64,000 nucleotides of DNA from Burkholderia sp. Ax-1719 (GCF_011753055.1 NZ_VWWJ01000012.1:124001-188000), one strand, 5' to 3'; positions 9,461-18,459 are shown, counted from the stretch's first letter. Notes: a model not told the origin generated them from the letters alone. Translations and numbers: made by a program.

Positions 9461-9531
9461 CGAACCAGAAATGTTCGAATGCGAAATCTAACGAACAAAA
9501 TCGAAAAAGTAAAGTTCGATCGGACGAAACT
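9461..9531 (-). promoter_or_regulatory. GlpR operator-like cluster, glpD-proximal
   Basis: Several TTCG/CGAA half sites are packed here: ATGTTCGAATGCGAAAT at 9471-9487, AACGAACA at 9490-9497 and GTTCGATCGGACGAAAC at 9514-9530. They resemble the E. coli GlpR operator, built on TGTTCG...CGAACA inverted repeats. The cluster is about 80-150 bases upstream of the glpD GTG, where it could cover the promoter. Confidence 0.6.
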
Positions 9532-9663
9532 GGGAGGAAGTGGGGCAATACGGCCGTTTTCGAGCGAAAAGGGTCGGAAAACTGGGGTTTTCCCGAGGGA
9601 TTGTGTTGAACGGGTGGGAGGCGGAAGGAAGAATGGTGGACTGACAGGCGCCTGTCAGAAAGC

Positions 9664-9712
9664 AGAACGAACACAGAAATGTTCGAATTGCTTTCGTTCG
9701 ATGTTCGTTTTT
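9664..9712 (-). promoter_or_regulatory. GlpR operator-like cluster, glpR-proximal
   Basis: Second cluster of half sites: GAACGAACAC (9664-9673), AATGTTCGAATTGC (9678-9691) and CGTTCGATGTTCGTT (9695-9709). It lies just past the glpR stop, about 290-330 bases before glpD. Between the two clusters (9532-9663) I see no gene. With two separated operator groups, looping by a tetrameric GlpR is possible. Confidence 0.55.
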
Positions 9713-9739
9713 ATGTCAGACGGGATGCAACGGCAGGAT

Positions 9740-10519
9740 TTACTCTGCGACGTACACCGCCGTCCCGGCCTGCGCGATGGTCTCGTCCATATCGGCGGGC
9801 AGGGGTTTATCGGTGAAGAGCGCATGAATCTGGCTCAGATGACCCTGACGTACCAGCGCGGGACGGCCGAATTTCGAATGATCGGTGACCAGATAGACGG
9901 TGCGCGCGTGCTGGATGATGGCTTCGGCCACACGCACTTCGCGCGTGTCGAAGTCGCGCAGCGTACCGTCGGTTTCGATCGCCGAGGTGCCGATGATCGC
10001 GTAATCGACCTTGAACTGGCGGATGAAATCGATCGTCAGCTCGCCCACGATGCCCTTGTCCCAAGGACGCACGATGCCGCCCGTGATGAGCACTTCGCAC
10101 TCGGGATAGCCGCTCATCATGCTCGCGACGTTCAGGTTGTTCGTGATGACGCGCAGGCCGCGATGACGGTTGAGCGCGCGCGCGACCTCCTCGGTCGTCG
10201 TGCCGAGGTTGATGAACAGCGATGCCTGATCGGGAATATGCGAAGCCGCGAGTGCGCCGATACGGCGCTTTTCGTCATGGAACATCTGCTGGCGCGCACT
10301 ATACGAGACGTTTTCGGCGCTGGTGGGCAGGCTCGCGCCACCGTGATAGCGGCGCAGGAGGTTCATGTCGGCGAGCCAGTTGACGTCGCGGCGAATGGTC
10401 TGCGGCGTCACGTTGAAGTGCGCGGCAAGATCGTCGACGGTCACGAAGCCGTCACGCTGCACCCATTCGAGCAGTTCCTGCTGACGCGCGTTGAGGGTGA
10501 GGCGGGGGTCTCGGGTCAT
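9740..10519 (-). CDS. glpR: Glycerol-3-phosphate regulon repressor, DeoR family
   Basis: A 259-residue DeoR-type repressor. The N-terminal HTH is at about residues 8-60 (LNARQQELLEWVQRDGFVTV, then FNVTPQTIRRDVNWLAD), followed by the sugar-phosphate sensing domain with the family motifs LFINLGTTTEEVARAL, TNNLNVASMM and VYLVTDHSKFGRPA. It should bind the TTCG repeats upstream of glpD and release on binding glycerol 3-phosphate. The ATG at 10519 is chosen because homologous sequence begins there; the frame is open back to 10573. It is on the same strand as glpD but separated by 360 bases that hold the operators. Confidence 0.94.
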   Translation of the reverse strand: MTRDPRLTLNARQQELLEWVQRDGFVTVDDLAAHFNVTPQTIRRDVNWLADMNLLRRYHGGASLPTSAENVSYSARQQMFHDEKRRIGALAASHIPDQASLFINLGTTTEEVARALNRHRGLRVITNNLNVASMMSGYPECEVLITGGIVRPWDKGIVGELTIDFIRQFKVDYAIIGTSAIETDGTLRDFDTREVRVAEAIIQHARTVYLVTDHSKFGRPALVRQGHLSQIHALFTDKPLPADMDETIAQAGTAVYVAE

Positions 10520-10852
10520 TGTCTCGTTGATGGCTTGTGGAGGTCGCCGACTATTGTAAAGGCAGTCGCGCAAGCCGTTGCGCGCTATAGCAGAAGGTCA
10601 GTTGGTGCGTCTCGTCGACAAATCGATGCTGACCGCGCGCGGCTATTTTCTGGTGCGTCCACCGACTCGCTCCGAAACGCCCGCGGTGCCGATTCTCCGG
10701 CGCAGGCTGTTCAACGCATGCAGCACTGCCGCCGGGTTGTAGGTGTAAAAGGTGCGCGCGCTTTCCGGTCACTGGGTTCTCGCGCCATGCGGTCTGGGCG
10801 TGGAGCGGAAAGCCGGCATGGTGGACGAAGCGTCTTGCCAGACGTCAAGTGA
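10520..10852. other. Intergenic region, glpR promoter side
   Basis: 333 bases between the glpR start and the stop of the minus-strand TPR gene. It should hold the glpR promoter. I see no further gene, stem-loop with T-run or repeat. Confidence 0.5.
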
Positions 10853-12373
10853 CTAGCGGTATTCGCGTTCCAGCGCGAGCAGGACGTGATCCAGCACCGC
10901 AGTCCACTCGCCGCGCGTGCGCTGCGTGAAGATTCGCAAGCCCGGATACCACGGACTGTCATCGCGATTTCGCAGCCAACGCCAGCAACCCGCGTATCGA
11001 TTGAGCAGCCAGACGCGCTTGCCCATGGCCGCAGCGAGATGGGCCACGGACGTATCGACGGAAATGACAAGGTCTAACGACTCGATGAGCGCAGCGGTAT
11101 CGGCGAAATCCTCGACGTCGTCCATCCAGTCGATGACGTTGGGATGGTGTTCACGTGATAGCTGCTTTTCGGCAGTTTCGGCTTTCTGGAGACTAATCCA
11201 TTGCGCGTGCGGCCAGGCCAACAGGCGAGCCATCTCATCGACGGCAACACTGCGCCGTCGATCAAGCACCGTACCTGAATGACCACCGGCCCAGACCAGC
11301 CCGATACGAGGCCGCCTATCCGCATGCTGCGCGTTTATTCGCGTCGCCCATTCGAGCGCTACCAGGGGATTCGAACGTAGATACGGCAGGTCAGCGGGAA
11401 TCGTGTCCAATCGGGTATCGAATGCCAGCGGCAGCGACAACATCGGGCAATACCAATCCCATTGCTGCAAATCGGCTGGCATTGCATTGAGCAATGTGAG
11501 GCCAGGATTTGAAGCGCAAAGTGAATCGTTCAAGAGACGGCGCAGTGGCTTGGGGCATACGAAAGCCACCGCTCTGAAGTGCGTAAGCGCCATCGGCAGG
11601 TAGCGACAGAATTGCAGCATGTCGCCCAGTCCCTGCTCGCTGAGCACGAGCAGGCGTGCGTTATTCGCCACCGTTTGACCGAGCCAGCGCGGAATGGGCA
11701 AATCGGCAGGCCTGAATGCGAAGGGACCGTCTGCCACCTGATAGGCCGCCCAGCGGTCCTCGCAATATCGCCATCCCTCGCTGAATTGCCCGGCCGCAAG
11801 CAGGGAGTGCCCTAAATTGCTGCGCGCCGCGTGGTTATCCGGATTCAGGACGACCGATTCACGCAACACCTCAATCGCACCGTTCAAATCGCCAAGTGCA
11901 TTCAGACACGTACTCAAGTTGTTCCGGCATTCAGAATGAAGCGGATCGAGTGCAGCAGCCAGGCGATAGGCATTCACAGCTTGCTGCAACAGATCGCAGG
12001 ATTGCAGCGCAACACCGAGGTTATAGAGCAGCATCACGATGAGATCCTGTCGACACTGATCGTGCATCGACAGTCCCGCGCGGGCGCTTTCGGCGGCAGA
12101 CGCAAAAGCGCCCTTCCTCGTTTGAATCACGCACAGGCTGTTATAGAAAAGCGGATGCGGCTTCAAGCGGATAACCTGTGTCAGCCAGATTTCAGCCTGT
12201 TCGAGGTCATTCTGCTTGAGCGCGATCTGGCCGCGCAAATGCATTGCGTCGTAGTGCTGCGGATCGTGTGGCAGAACGTTTTCGAGATGATGGAGAGCAG
12301 CTGCGAATTCACCCGTTGTATAGGCGCGGAATGCCTTTTCGAAGGAAAGCTGGATGTGGTCAGATGACATCAT
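10853..12373 (-). CDS. TPR protein with glycosyltransferase-9-like C-terminal domain
   Basis: A roughly 506-residue protein. The first 250 residues are tandem TPR-like helices (SFEKAFRAYTTGEFAAALHH, later YNLGVALQSCDLLQQAVNAY and LVLNPDNHAARSNLGHSLLA-type repeats). The second half has features of heptosyltransferase/GT9-like domains found in TPR glycosyltransferases: RLLVLSEQGLGDMLQFCRYL, RIGLVWAGG and DLVISVDTSVAHLAAAMGK. Such proteins are often linked to protein or flagellin glycosylation, but no flagellar or LPS gene is nearby. The frame is open to 12625; tandem ATGs at 12373 and 12370 precede the first TPR-like helix, without a clear ribosome-binding site, so the start is uncertain. It is flanked by AT-richer sequence and may have been acquired. 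Confidence 0.75.
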   Translation of the reverse strand: MMSSDHIQLSFEKAFRAYTTGEFAAALHHLENVLPHDPQHYDAMHLRGQIALKQNDLEQAEIWLTQVIRLKPHPLFYNSLCVIQTRKGAFASAAESARAGLSMHDQCRQDLIVMLLYNLGVALQSCDLLQQAVNAYRLAAALDPLHSECRNNLSTCLNALGDLNGAIEVLRESVVLNPDNHAARSNLGHSLLAAGQFSEGWRYCEDRWAAYQVADGPFAFRPADLPIPRWLGQTVANNARLLVLSEQGLGDMLQFCRYLPMALTHFRAVAFVCPKPLRRLLNDSLCASNPGLTLLNAMPADLQQWDWYCPMLSLPLAFDTRLDTIPADLPYLRSNPLVALEWATRINAQHADRRPRIGLVWAGGHSGTVLDRRRSVAVDEMARLLAWPHAQWISLQKAETAEKQLSREHHPNVIDWMDDVEDFADTAALIESLDLVISVDTSVAHLAAAMGKRVWLLNRYAGCWRWLRNRDDSPWYPGLRIFTQRTRGEWTAVLDHVLLALEREYR

Positions 12374-12998
12374 CGTGGGAAAAAGCTGGAAATTCGCCTG
12401 CTCCCGGGACGTAAAAAACGTCGAGCGGCATGGAACACCTTCTGCGTGCCAACAATGGTAAGTGAGCGTGGGGACTTCACTCGCGAACCGACTGCTCTGA
12501 AACCTGATGTCAGTCAGGTTCACGTGTATAACATCACGCGGGCAAGAGGCGCGCGTTGCAAGCAACCGAGAACCGAGATAGCAGCCCGTAGTCAGCATGT
12601 TCTGGATGTTCAGCACACAACTCATCAGTCATCCTATCAAGTCGATGGATTGTCACGATCCGGTGGCCGCGATACGAGCGGGCTAAACCTGACCAATCCG
12701 CAACATTGAAAATGCACGGAATGATTGTTAGCCGCTGTCAATGCTTCAATCTCGCAATGAATTGAACTAAAGACAATTAGAAAGCAATGTGAAAGGTATT
12801 TTCTCGACAGCCCCCTGCCGTCGCCTCCCCGATACCCTCCTCGCCCTTCCCGCCAGAAGGGTAAATACCGACAAAATCCCTTCGCGGCAGAAAGCAACCA
12901 GAAGGGCAGCCTTTCTTATACTGGCGACCAATCCCAGACTACCGGCGGCCTGCCACGGCGCCGCCGGAGCGCCGTCCATCACGAGGAGACACGTTCCC
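12374..12998. other. Long intergenic region, AT-rich in the middle
   Basis: 625 bases between the start of the TPR-glycosyltransferase gene and the start of the NMT1-like gene on the other strand. About 12690-12800 is clearly AT-richer than the surroundings. The first 250 bases are an in-frame extension of the TPR gene with unconvincing protein sequence. Promoters for both divergent genes should lie here; no RNA gene or strong hairpin was seen. Confidence 0.45.
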
Positions 12999-14102
12999 AT
13001 GCCTTTTCGCGCCCAGCATCCCGGTCGCGCCCTGCTGCTCTGCCTCGCGGTTCTCGCGGCGGCGGCGGGCACCAGCGCGCCGGCGTGGGCCGAAACGGGG
13101 ACGGACGCGCCTCAGCCGGCCGCACCTGAGCCCACCGCACCCATCCGGTTGATGATGGGCGGCATGGCCAAGATCGTCTATCTGCCGGCCGTGCTGGCCG
13201 CGCGCCTGGGCTATTTCCGCGACGAAGGTCTCGATGTCCAGGTCGTGGGCGGCCCCGCGGGCATCGACACCTCCACGGAACTGATCGCTGGCGCCATCGA
13301 AGGCGCTGTCGGCTTCTACGATCACACGCTCGATCTGCAAAGCCGCGGCCAGGACGTGCTGTCGGTGGTGGTGTTCCAGCGCGCCCTCGGCCTCGCCGAG
13401 CTGGCCTCCACGCGCTCCGAAGGCGGCCGCGCCATGGCGCGCTCGGGCTCGATGCGCGACGCCAAAGGGCAGCGTCTGGGCGTGACGGGCTTTGGCTCCT
13501 CGACCTGGGTGGTCACGCGCTATCTGGCGGCGGGCGCGGGCGTCGCGCCGGGCGACTACACGATCGTGCCGCTCGCCTCCGACACGCGCTTTATCGAAGC
13601 CCTCCAGCAAGGCAGCATCGACGCGGGCATGGTCGAGGAACCCACGGCCACGCGCCTGCTGTCGAGCGGCGCGGCCAAAATGGTCGCCGACATGCGCAGC
13701 GTGGAAGGTTCGCAGCGCTGGCTGGGCGGCCCGTACGCGGGCGCCTGCCTGTACATGCGCCGCAGCTGGGTGGACGCCCATCCGCATGAAACCGCGCAAC
13801 TCGCGCATGCGCTGGTGCGTGCGCTGCGTTATCTCGATACGCACAACGCACAGCAGATCGCCGACTCACTCCCGTCCGAGCTGACCGGCAGCGACCGCGC
13901 CGGCTACGTGCAGGCGCTCGCCGCCGCGCAACCGGCGTTCTCGCGCGACGGCCAGATGCCCGGAGGCGCGCCGCAAAGCGTGCTGCGCGTGCTGATCGGA
14001 TCCGGTTCCGGGGTGAGCGCGCGACACGTCGATCTCGCGAAGACCTACACCAACAACTTCGTCGCGGGCGCGCAGTCCGATGCGCTCAAGGGCGCGCCGT
14101 AG
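12999..14102 (+). CDS. NMT1/SsuA-type periplasmic substrate-binding protein, no ABC partners nearby
   Basis: A 367-residue exported binding protein of the NitT/TauT (NMT1/THI5-like) type. It has a signal peptide (ALLLCLAVLAAAAGTSAPAW, cleavage near AWA-ET). The ligand domain opens with IRLMMGGMAKIVYLPAVLAA and continues with ARLGYFRDEGLDVQVV and ELIAGAIEGAVGFYDH. The ATG at 12999 follows GAGGAG (12983-12988). Such proteins normally feed an ABC importer, yet the next genes encode an MFS symporter and a TctDE-like pair. It may deliver substrate to a distant importer or present ligand to the sensor kinase. Its specificity is not readable. Confidence 0.85.
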   Translation: MPFRAQHPGRALLLCLAVLAAAAGTSAPAWAETGTDAPQPAAPEPTAPIRLMMGGMAKIVYLPAVLAARLGYFRDEGLDVQVVGGPAGIDTSTELIAGAIEGAVGFYDHTLDLQSRGQDVLSVVVFQRALGLAELASTRSEGGRAMARSGSMRDAKGQRLGVTGFGSSTWVVTRYLAAGAGVAPGDYTIVPLASDTRFIEALQQGSIDAGMVEEPTATRLLSSGAAKMVADMRSVEGSQRWLGGPYAGACLYMRRSWVDAHPHETAQLAHALVRALRYLDTHNAQQIADSLPSELTGSDRAGYVQALAAAQPAFSRDGQMPGGAPQSVLRVLIGSGSGVSARHVDLAKTYTNNFVAGAQSDALKGAP

Positions 14103-14231
14103 CGCTCGCCCGCCGATTCCAGCGAAAACCCTTTAGCACCGAATGCAGCCACAAGGCGAGCAACCCGGCGGTCTGCCGACTCACGGCGACCCGCTGCGGC
14201 CCCGCTCGTCTCTCATCAAAGGATGTCCATC

Positions 14232-15527
14232 ATGTCTACTGCCACCAACGCCGTACCGGGCGAATCGAAAGGCCGCACCGTGTTCCGCGCGGTCAGCGGC
14301 AATTTCCTCGAAATGTACGACTTCATGGTGTACGGCTATTACGCCGCCGCCATCGGCGCGGCGTATTTCCCGGCCGGCAACGAGTTCGTTTCGCTGATGC
14401 TGGCGTTCTCCGTGTTCGGCGCAGGCTTCCTGATGCGCCCGCTCGGCGCAATCGTGCTGGGCGCGTACATGGACCGTCACGGCCGCCGCAAGGGCCTCAT
14501 CATGTCGCTCACGCTGATGGCGATCGGCACGATGTGCGTGGCCTTCGTGCCTGGCTACGCCACCATCGGGCTGCTCGCTCCGGCGCTGGTGCTGGTCGGC
14601 CGTCTGCTGCAGGGTTTCTCGGCAGGCGCTGAACTGGGCGGCGTGTCGGTCTATCTCGCCGAAATCGCCACCAAGGGCAACCGCGGCTTCTTCTGCGCGT
14701 GGCAGTCGGCCAGCCAGCAGGTGGCGGTTGTGTTCGCCGCCGCGCTGGGCGTGCTGCTCAACAGCGTCGTGCCCGTCCATCAGATGAACAGCTGGGGCTG
14801 GCGCGTGCCGTTCGTGATCGGCTGCATGATCGTGCCCTTCCTCGTCTATATCCGCCGCACGCTGCGCGAAACCGATGAATTCGAAGCGCGCCGCCATCAT
14901 CCGAGCCTGCGCGAAATCACCCGCGCGATCGTCGCGAACTACGGCATCGTGCTCGCGGGCATGGGCCTCGTCATCATGACGACGACCTCGTTCTACCTGA
15001 TCACGGCCTACACGCCCACCTTCGGCAAGGTCGAACTGAAGCTGTCCTCGCTCGACGCGCTGCTGGTGACGGTGTGCGTGGGCGTGTCGAACTTCATCTG
15101 GCTGCCGATCGCGGGCGCCGTGTCGGATCGCGTCGGCCGTGCGCCGGTACTGATCGCCTGCACCGCGCTGACCGTGTTCACGGCTTATCCGGCGATGCAG
15201 TGGCTGGTGGGCGCGCCGTCGTTCGCCACGCTGCTGGTGGTCGAGCTGTGGCTTTCGACGCTCTATGCGTGGTACAACGGTGCGATGGTCGTCGCGCTGA
15301 CCGAGCTGATGCCGGTCCACGTGCGCACCACGGGCTTCTCCATGGCGTACAGCCTTGCGACGCTGGTGGGCGGTTTCACGCCGGCCATTTCGACGTGGCT
15401 CATCCACACGACCGGCGACAAGGCCGCGCCCGGCGCCTGGATGAGCGTCGCCGCCGTGTGCGGCATGGTGGCGACCCTGTTCCTCTACCGCTCGAAAGTG
15501 GCCCGCGAACAGTACAAGACGGCCTGA
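14232..15527 (+). CDS. MHS-family proton symporter (citrate/tricarballylate-like)
   Basis: A 431-residue MFS carrier of the metabolite:H+ symporter family. Family features include FRAVSGNFLEMYDFMVYGYY in TM1, the loop 2-3 motif GAYMDRHGRRKGLI and LLQGFSAGAELGGVSVYLAE. This pattern is close to the citrate/tricarballylate transporters CitA/CitH/TcuC. AAAGG at 14218-14222 abuts an ATG at 14223 but is well spaced from 14232, which is chosen. It is followed 26 bases later by a TctD-like regulator, so uptake of a tricarboxylate or similar acid controlled by that pair is likely. Confidence 0.9.
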   Translation: MSTATNAVPGESKGRTVFRAVSGNFLEMYDFMVYGYYAAAIGAAYFPAGNEFVSLMLAFSVFGAGFLMRPLGAIVLGAYMDRHGRRKGLIMSLTLMAIGTMCVAFVPGYATIGLLAPALVLVGRLLQGFSAGAELGGVSVYLAEIATKGNRGFFCAWQSASQQVAVVFAAALGVLLNSVVPVHQMNSWGWRVPFVIGCMIVPFLVYIRRTLRETDEFEARRHHPSLREITRAIVANYGIVLAGMGLVIMTTTSFYLITAYTPTFGKVELKLSSLDALLVTVCVGVSNFIWLPIAGAVSDRVGRAPVLIACTALTVFTAYPAMQWLVGAPSFATLLVVELWLSTLYAWYNGAMVVALTELMPVHVRTTGFSMAYSLATLVGGFTPAISTWLIHTTGDKAAPGAWMSVAAVCGMVATLFLYRSKVAREQYKTA

Positions 15528-15553
15528 TCCGTTACGCAAATCAGTAAATACGC

Positions 15554-16231
15554 ATGAGACTGCTGCTCGTCGAAGACAACGAACAACTCGCGCACTGGCT
15601 GGTGCGCACGCTTAGCGACGACGGTTTCATGCTGGACCACGTCGGCGATGGCGAGGCCGCGGAAGATGCGCTGCGCGCCTCGACCTACGATGTGGTGCTG
15701 CTCGATCTGAACCTGCCGCGCATGTCCGGCAAGGCGCTGCTGCGCCGCATGCGTGGCCGCGGCGACGCCACGCCCGTGCTGATCCTCACCGCCACGGGCG
15801 CCATCGACGAAAAAGTGGTGTGTCTGGGCGCAGGCGCGGACGACTACATCGTCAAGCCCTTCGATGCGCGTGAGCTGGTGGCGCGCGTCAAGGTGCTGGC
15901 GCGCCGCCAGGCGCCCTCGCGCTCCAACCGCATCCGCTGCGGCAACCTGCTCTACGACATGGACAGCCGCCGCTTTTATGTCGAAGAAGACGCGCTCACG
16001 CTCACGCCGCGCGAACATGCCGTGCTGGAAACGCTGATCCTGCGCGCGAAAAAGACCGTCTCGAAGGCCACGCTGGCCGAATCCGTCTCCGACGCCGACG
16101 CGCCCACCAGCGAAGACGCCATCGAAATCTATGTTTCGCGTCTGCGCAAGAAGCTCGAAAAGAGCACGGCGACCATCATCACGCTGCGCGGCCTCGGCTA
16201 TCTGCTCGAAGATGCCGAAGCGGACGAATAA
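15554..16231 (+). CDS. OmpR-family response regulator, TctD-like
   Basis: A 225-residue response regulator. The receiver has the acidic pair E7/D8, phospho-acceptor Asp51 (VVLLDLNLPRMSG) and the conserved Lys in YIVKPF. The C-terminal winged helix includes LTPREHAVLETLI and ends LRGLGYLLE. It pairs with the kinase gene 47 bases downstream. The order symporter-regulator-kinase resembles tricarboxylate (tctD/tctE) systems, so it probably activates the upstream transport genes. Confidence 0.93.
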   Translation: MRLLLVEDNEQLAHWLVRTLSDDGFMLDHVGDGEAAEDALRASTYDVVLLDLNLPRMSGKALLRRMRGRGDATPVLILTATGAIDEKVVCLGAGADDYIVKPFDARELVARVKVLARRQAPSRSNRIRCGNLLYDMDSRRFYVEEDALTLTPREHAVLETLILRAKKTVSKATLAESVSDADAPTSEDAIEIYVSRLRKKLEKSTATIITLRGLGYLLEDAEADE

Positions 16232-16278
16232 CCCTCCCCTTTCCTTCGCCGACGAGGCCCGCGCATGAGGCCAACCGC

Positions 16279-17655
16279 ATGAGGCCCACCAATAGCCTGC
16301 GCGTGCGTCTGCTGCTCTGGCTCGTGCTGCCGATGACGCTCTTCATCGCGGCAGCTGGGCTGATTACGCGCGGCAACGCCTGGCGCACCGCCAATCTGCT
16401 GCAGGACGACGCGCTGCTGTCGGCGGCGCGCGTGATGGCGGGCGACATCGGCTGGGAAGGCAATGCGCTGAGCGCCTCGATCTCGCCAAGCGCCATCGAA
16501 ATCCTGCGCACGCCGCATCGCGATCAGGTGTTCTTCCGCGTGCAGGAAATCGGCGGGCCGATCATCGCGGGCACCTCGGATTTTCCGCAGCATGTGCCGG
16601 CGACTTCGCCGCAGTGGTACGACGCCGAAGTCAACGGCACGCCGATCCGCGCGGTCTCGCTGATCCGTCCGATGTACGACGCGGGCGCAACGCGCCGCGT
16701 GATCGTGTCGGTCGGGCGCACGCTGGATGAGCGCGACGCCATGGCGGGCGCGCTCTGGCGGCCGCAGATGTTCTATTTCGCGGGCATCGTCACGGCGGCG
16801 GTAATCCTCGTATGCGTCGGGCTGACGCTCGAATTGCGCCCGATTACACGCCTTGCGCGCGGGCTGCCGCAGCGCGTGCGCAATTCTCCCAGCATGGCGT
16901 CGGTGCGTATCGACGTCGAACCGCTGCGCACCGAGCTGCGGCCCATCGTCAGCGCCTTCAACGCCTGCCTCGATCTGATCGAGCGCCAGACCGCCATGCA
17001 GCGCCGCTTTATCGCCGATGCCGCACATCAACTGCGCACGCCGCTCACGCTGCTCGGCACGCAGTTGCAGTACGCGCGCCGCCAGCAGGACCCCGAACGC
17101 CTGCACGAAACGCTCACGGCGATGCATCAAAGCAACCGCTCGCTGGTAGGGCTCACCAATCAGCTGCTCACGCTCGCGCAGGCCGAATCGGCGGATTACA
17201 CGCAATTTGAAGGCGTGAGCGTCGATATGCGCGCCGTTGCGACCGGCGTGATCGAACAGCTCGCACTGCTCGCGCAACGTCGCCGCGTTGAACTGGTCGC
17301 CACGCTCGCGCCGCACGCCGAAGTGGTCGGCAACGAACAACTGCTTTCCGTGCTGGTGTTCAATCTGGTCGATAACGCGATCCGCTATTCGCCCGAAGGC
17401 GGCACGGTGGCCGTGACGCTCACGGCGGGCGAGCAGCCGCCGGTGCTCAGCGTGACCGATGAAGGCGCGGGTATCGCCGATGCCTTGCGCGACAAGGTGT
17501 TCGAGCCGTTCTTCCGCGCCTCGACCTTGCCAGGCAGCGGCCTGGGTCTCGCGATCGTGCGGGAAATCGCCCGCGCGCATGGGGCGGAAGTCAGGCTCGA
17601 ACATGGGCCGCAGGATCGCGGTACGGTGGCCGTGGTGGAGTTCGCAGCGCGATAA
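16279..17655 (+). CDS. Sensor histidine kinase, TctE-like
   Basis: A 458-residue inner-membrane kinase. TM1 is at about residues 10-30 (LLLWLVLPMTLFIAAAGLI), a periplasmic sensor of about 140 residues follows (TctE/2CSK-N type), then TM2 near 160-180. The HisKA domain contains His250 (FIADAAHQLRTPL), and the ATP-binding domain has N-box VFNLVDNAIRYSPEGG, G1 DEGAGI and G2 GSGLGLAI. It should sense an extracellular carboxylate and phosphorylate the upstream regulator. GAGG at 16267-16270 supports the ATG at 16279. Confidence 0.93.
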   Translation: MRPTNSLRVRLLLWLVLPMTLFIAAAGLITRGNAWRTANLLQDDALLSAARVMAGDIGWEGNALSASISPSAIEILRTPHRDQVFFRVQEIGGPIIAGTSDFPQHVPATSPQWYDAEVNGTPIRAVSLIRPMYDAGATRRVIVSVGRTLDERDAMAGALWRPQMFYFAGIVTAAVILVCVGLTLELRPITRLARGLPQRVRNSPSMASVRIDVEPLRTELRPIVSAFNACLDLIERQTAMQRRFIADAAHQLRTPLTLLGTQLQYARRQQDPERLHETLTAMHQSNRSLVGLTNQLLTLAQAESADYTQFEGVSVDMRAVATGVIEQLALLAQRRRVELVATLAPHAEVVGNEQLLSVLVFNLVDNAIRYSPEGGTVAVTLTAGEQPPVLSVTDEGAGIADALRDKVFEPFFRASTLPGSGLGLAIVREIARAHGAEVRLEHGPQDRGTVAVVEFAAR

Positions 17656-17804
17656 GGGCTGCGGCTTCCGGCCCTCGCTTTACCCTTGCCTCACCCGCTC
17701 GTTGCCTCTGCCTTTCCGCCGCTTACCAACGCCCCCTGGACGCGGGCGAACGGCATACGATGGCGCCAAATTATTCGCGTTCCCATCATTGCCAGGGGCA
17801 TCTC

Positions 17805-18419
17805 ATGACTATCAGCGTGGCCGCCGGTTCGAACGGCGACTCCACTTCGTTCTACGCGCTCTGGACGTCGAAGCAGAATCCCGACGATTCGGCGTCGTCA
17901 GGCGACACGCTGACGGCGTCCGGTGACGGCTCGTCGGGTCTCGAAAGCAATTCCAGCGCCGATCCGCTCGCCCAGGCCGTCGCCGACGCGCTCAATTCGC
18001 TCGGCACCGATAGCGACAGCGATGACGGTTCGTACGACGATTTCGGCGACCTCACGGACAACAACGCCACGGCCGCCGACAAACTCGCCGCGCTCCAGCA
18101 GTTTCTCGGCTCATTGTTTCAGGCGGCCGCGCAGCAAAGCGGCACGGTGAGCGGCAGCGACGTCACGTATAGCGGCGATCTGGCTTCGGCCGTGTCGGGG
18201 CTGGCGCAAGCGGCGTCGTCCTCGGACAGCGCGAACGGCGCGAACAGCGATCTCGCCGCCAGCTACGACAATCTGCTCGATACGCTGGGCGTAAATTCGG
18301 ACGACCCGCTCGAGGATCCCGCGATGGACCTTCAGCAGTTTCTTTCGACGCTCGCGAGCAATCTGCAGGCGCAAGGCGCCTCGTCGGTGAGCGGGCTCTT
18401 TATCGACGTTTCCGCCTGA
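17805..18419 (+). CDS. Acidic Ser/Asp/Ala-rich protein of unknown function
   Basis: A 204-residue protein with low-complexity, strongly acidic composition (Ser, Asp, Gly, Ala; almost no Lys, Arg or Cys). There is no signal peptide or membrane segment. Two amphipathic stretches stand out: DKLAALQQFLGSLFQAAAQQ in the middle and LQQFLSTLASNLQAQG near the end, which look like a repeated helical unit. The composition resembles secreted or calcium-binding-type proteins, but no repeat signature is visible. AGGGG 6 bases before the ATG at 17805 and codon bias like the neighbours support a real gene. A T-run terminator follows at 18484. I do not recognise the family. Confidence 0.7.
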   Translation: MTISVAAGSNGDSTSFYALWTSKQNPDDSASSGDTLTASGDGSSGLESNSSADPLAQAVADALNSLGTDSDSDDGSYDDFGDLTDNNATAADKLAALQQFLGSLFQAAAQQSGTVSGSDVTYSGDLASAVSGLAQAASSSDSANGANSDLAASYDNLLDTLGVNSDDPLEDPAMDLQQFLSTLASNLQAQGASSVSGLFIDVSA

Positions 18420-18434
18420 TTCGGGCCTGATTCG

Positions 18435-18459
18435 GGCCGCTGCGCTCAACGCAGCGGCC
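18435..18459. repeat. 10-bp inverted repeat
   Basis: GGCCGCTGCG and CGCAGCGGCC separated by 5 bases, just after the stop of the acidic protein gene and without a T-run. May assist termination or RNA stability. Confidence 0.6.

Noticed and set aside
9446..10852. 468-residue open frame antisense to glpR
   Set aside because: Antisense shadow across glpR and two intergenic stretches; no protein-like composition.
12374..12625. In-frame N-terminal extension of the TPR gene
   Set aside because: The 84 residues upstream of the tandem ATG do not look like TPR sequence and no ribosome-binding site supports them; kept as intergenic.
14181..15539. 452-residue open frame antisense to the MHS symporter
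   Set aside because: Shadow of the symporter gene; the product is His/Arg-rich and featureless.
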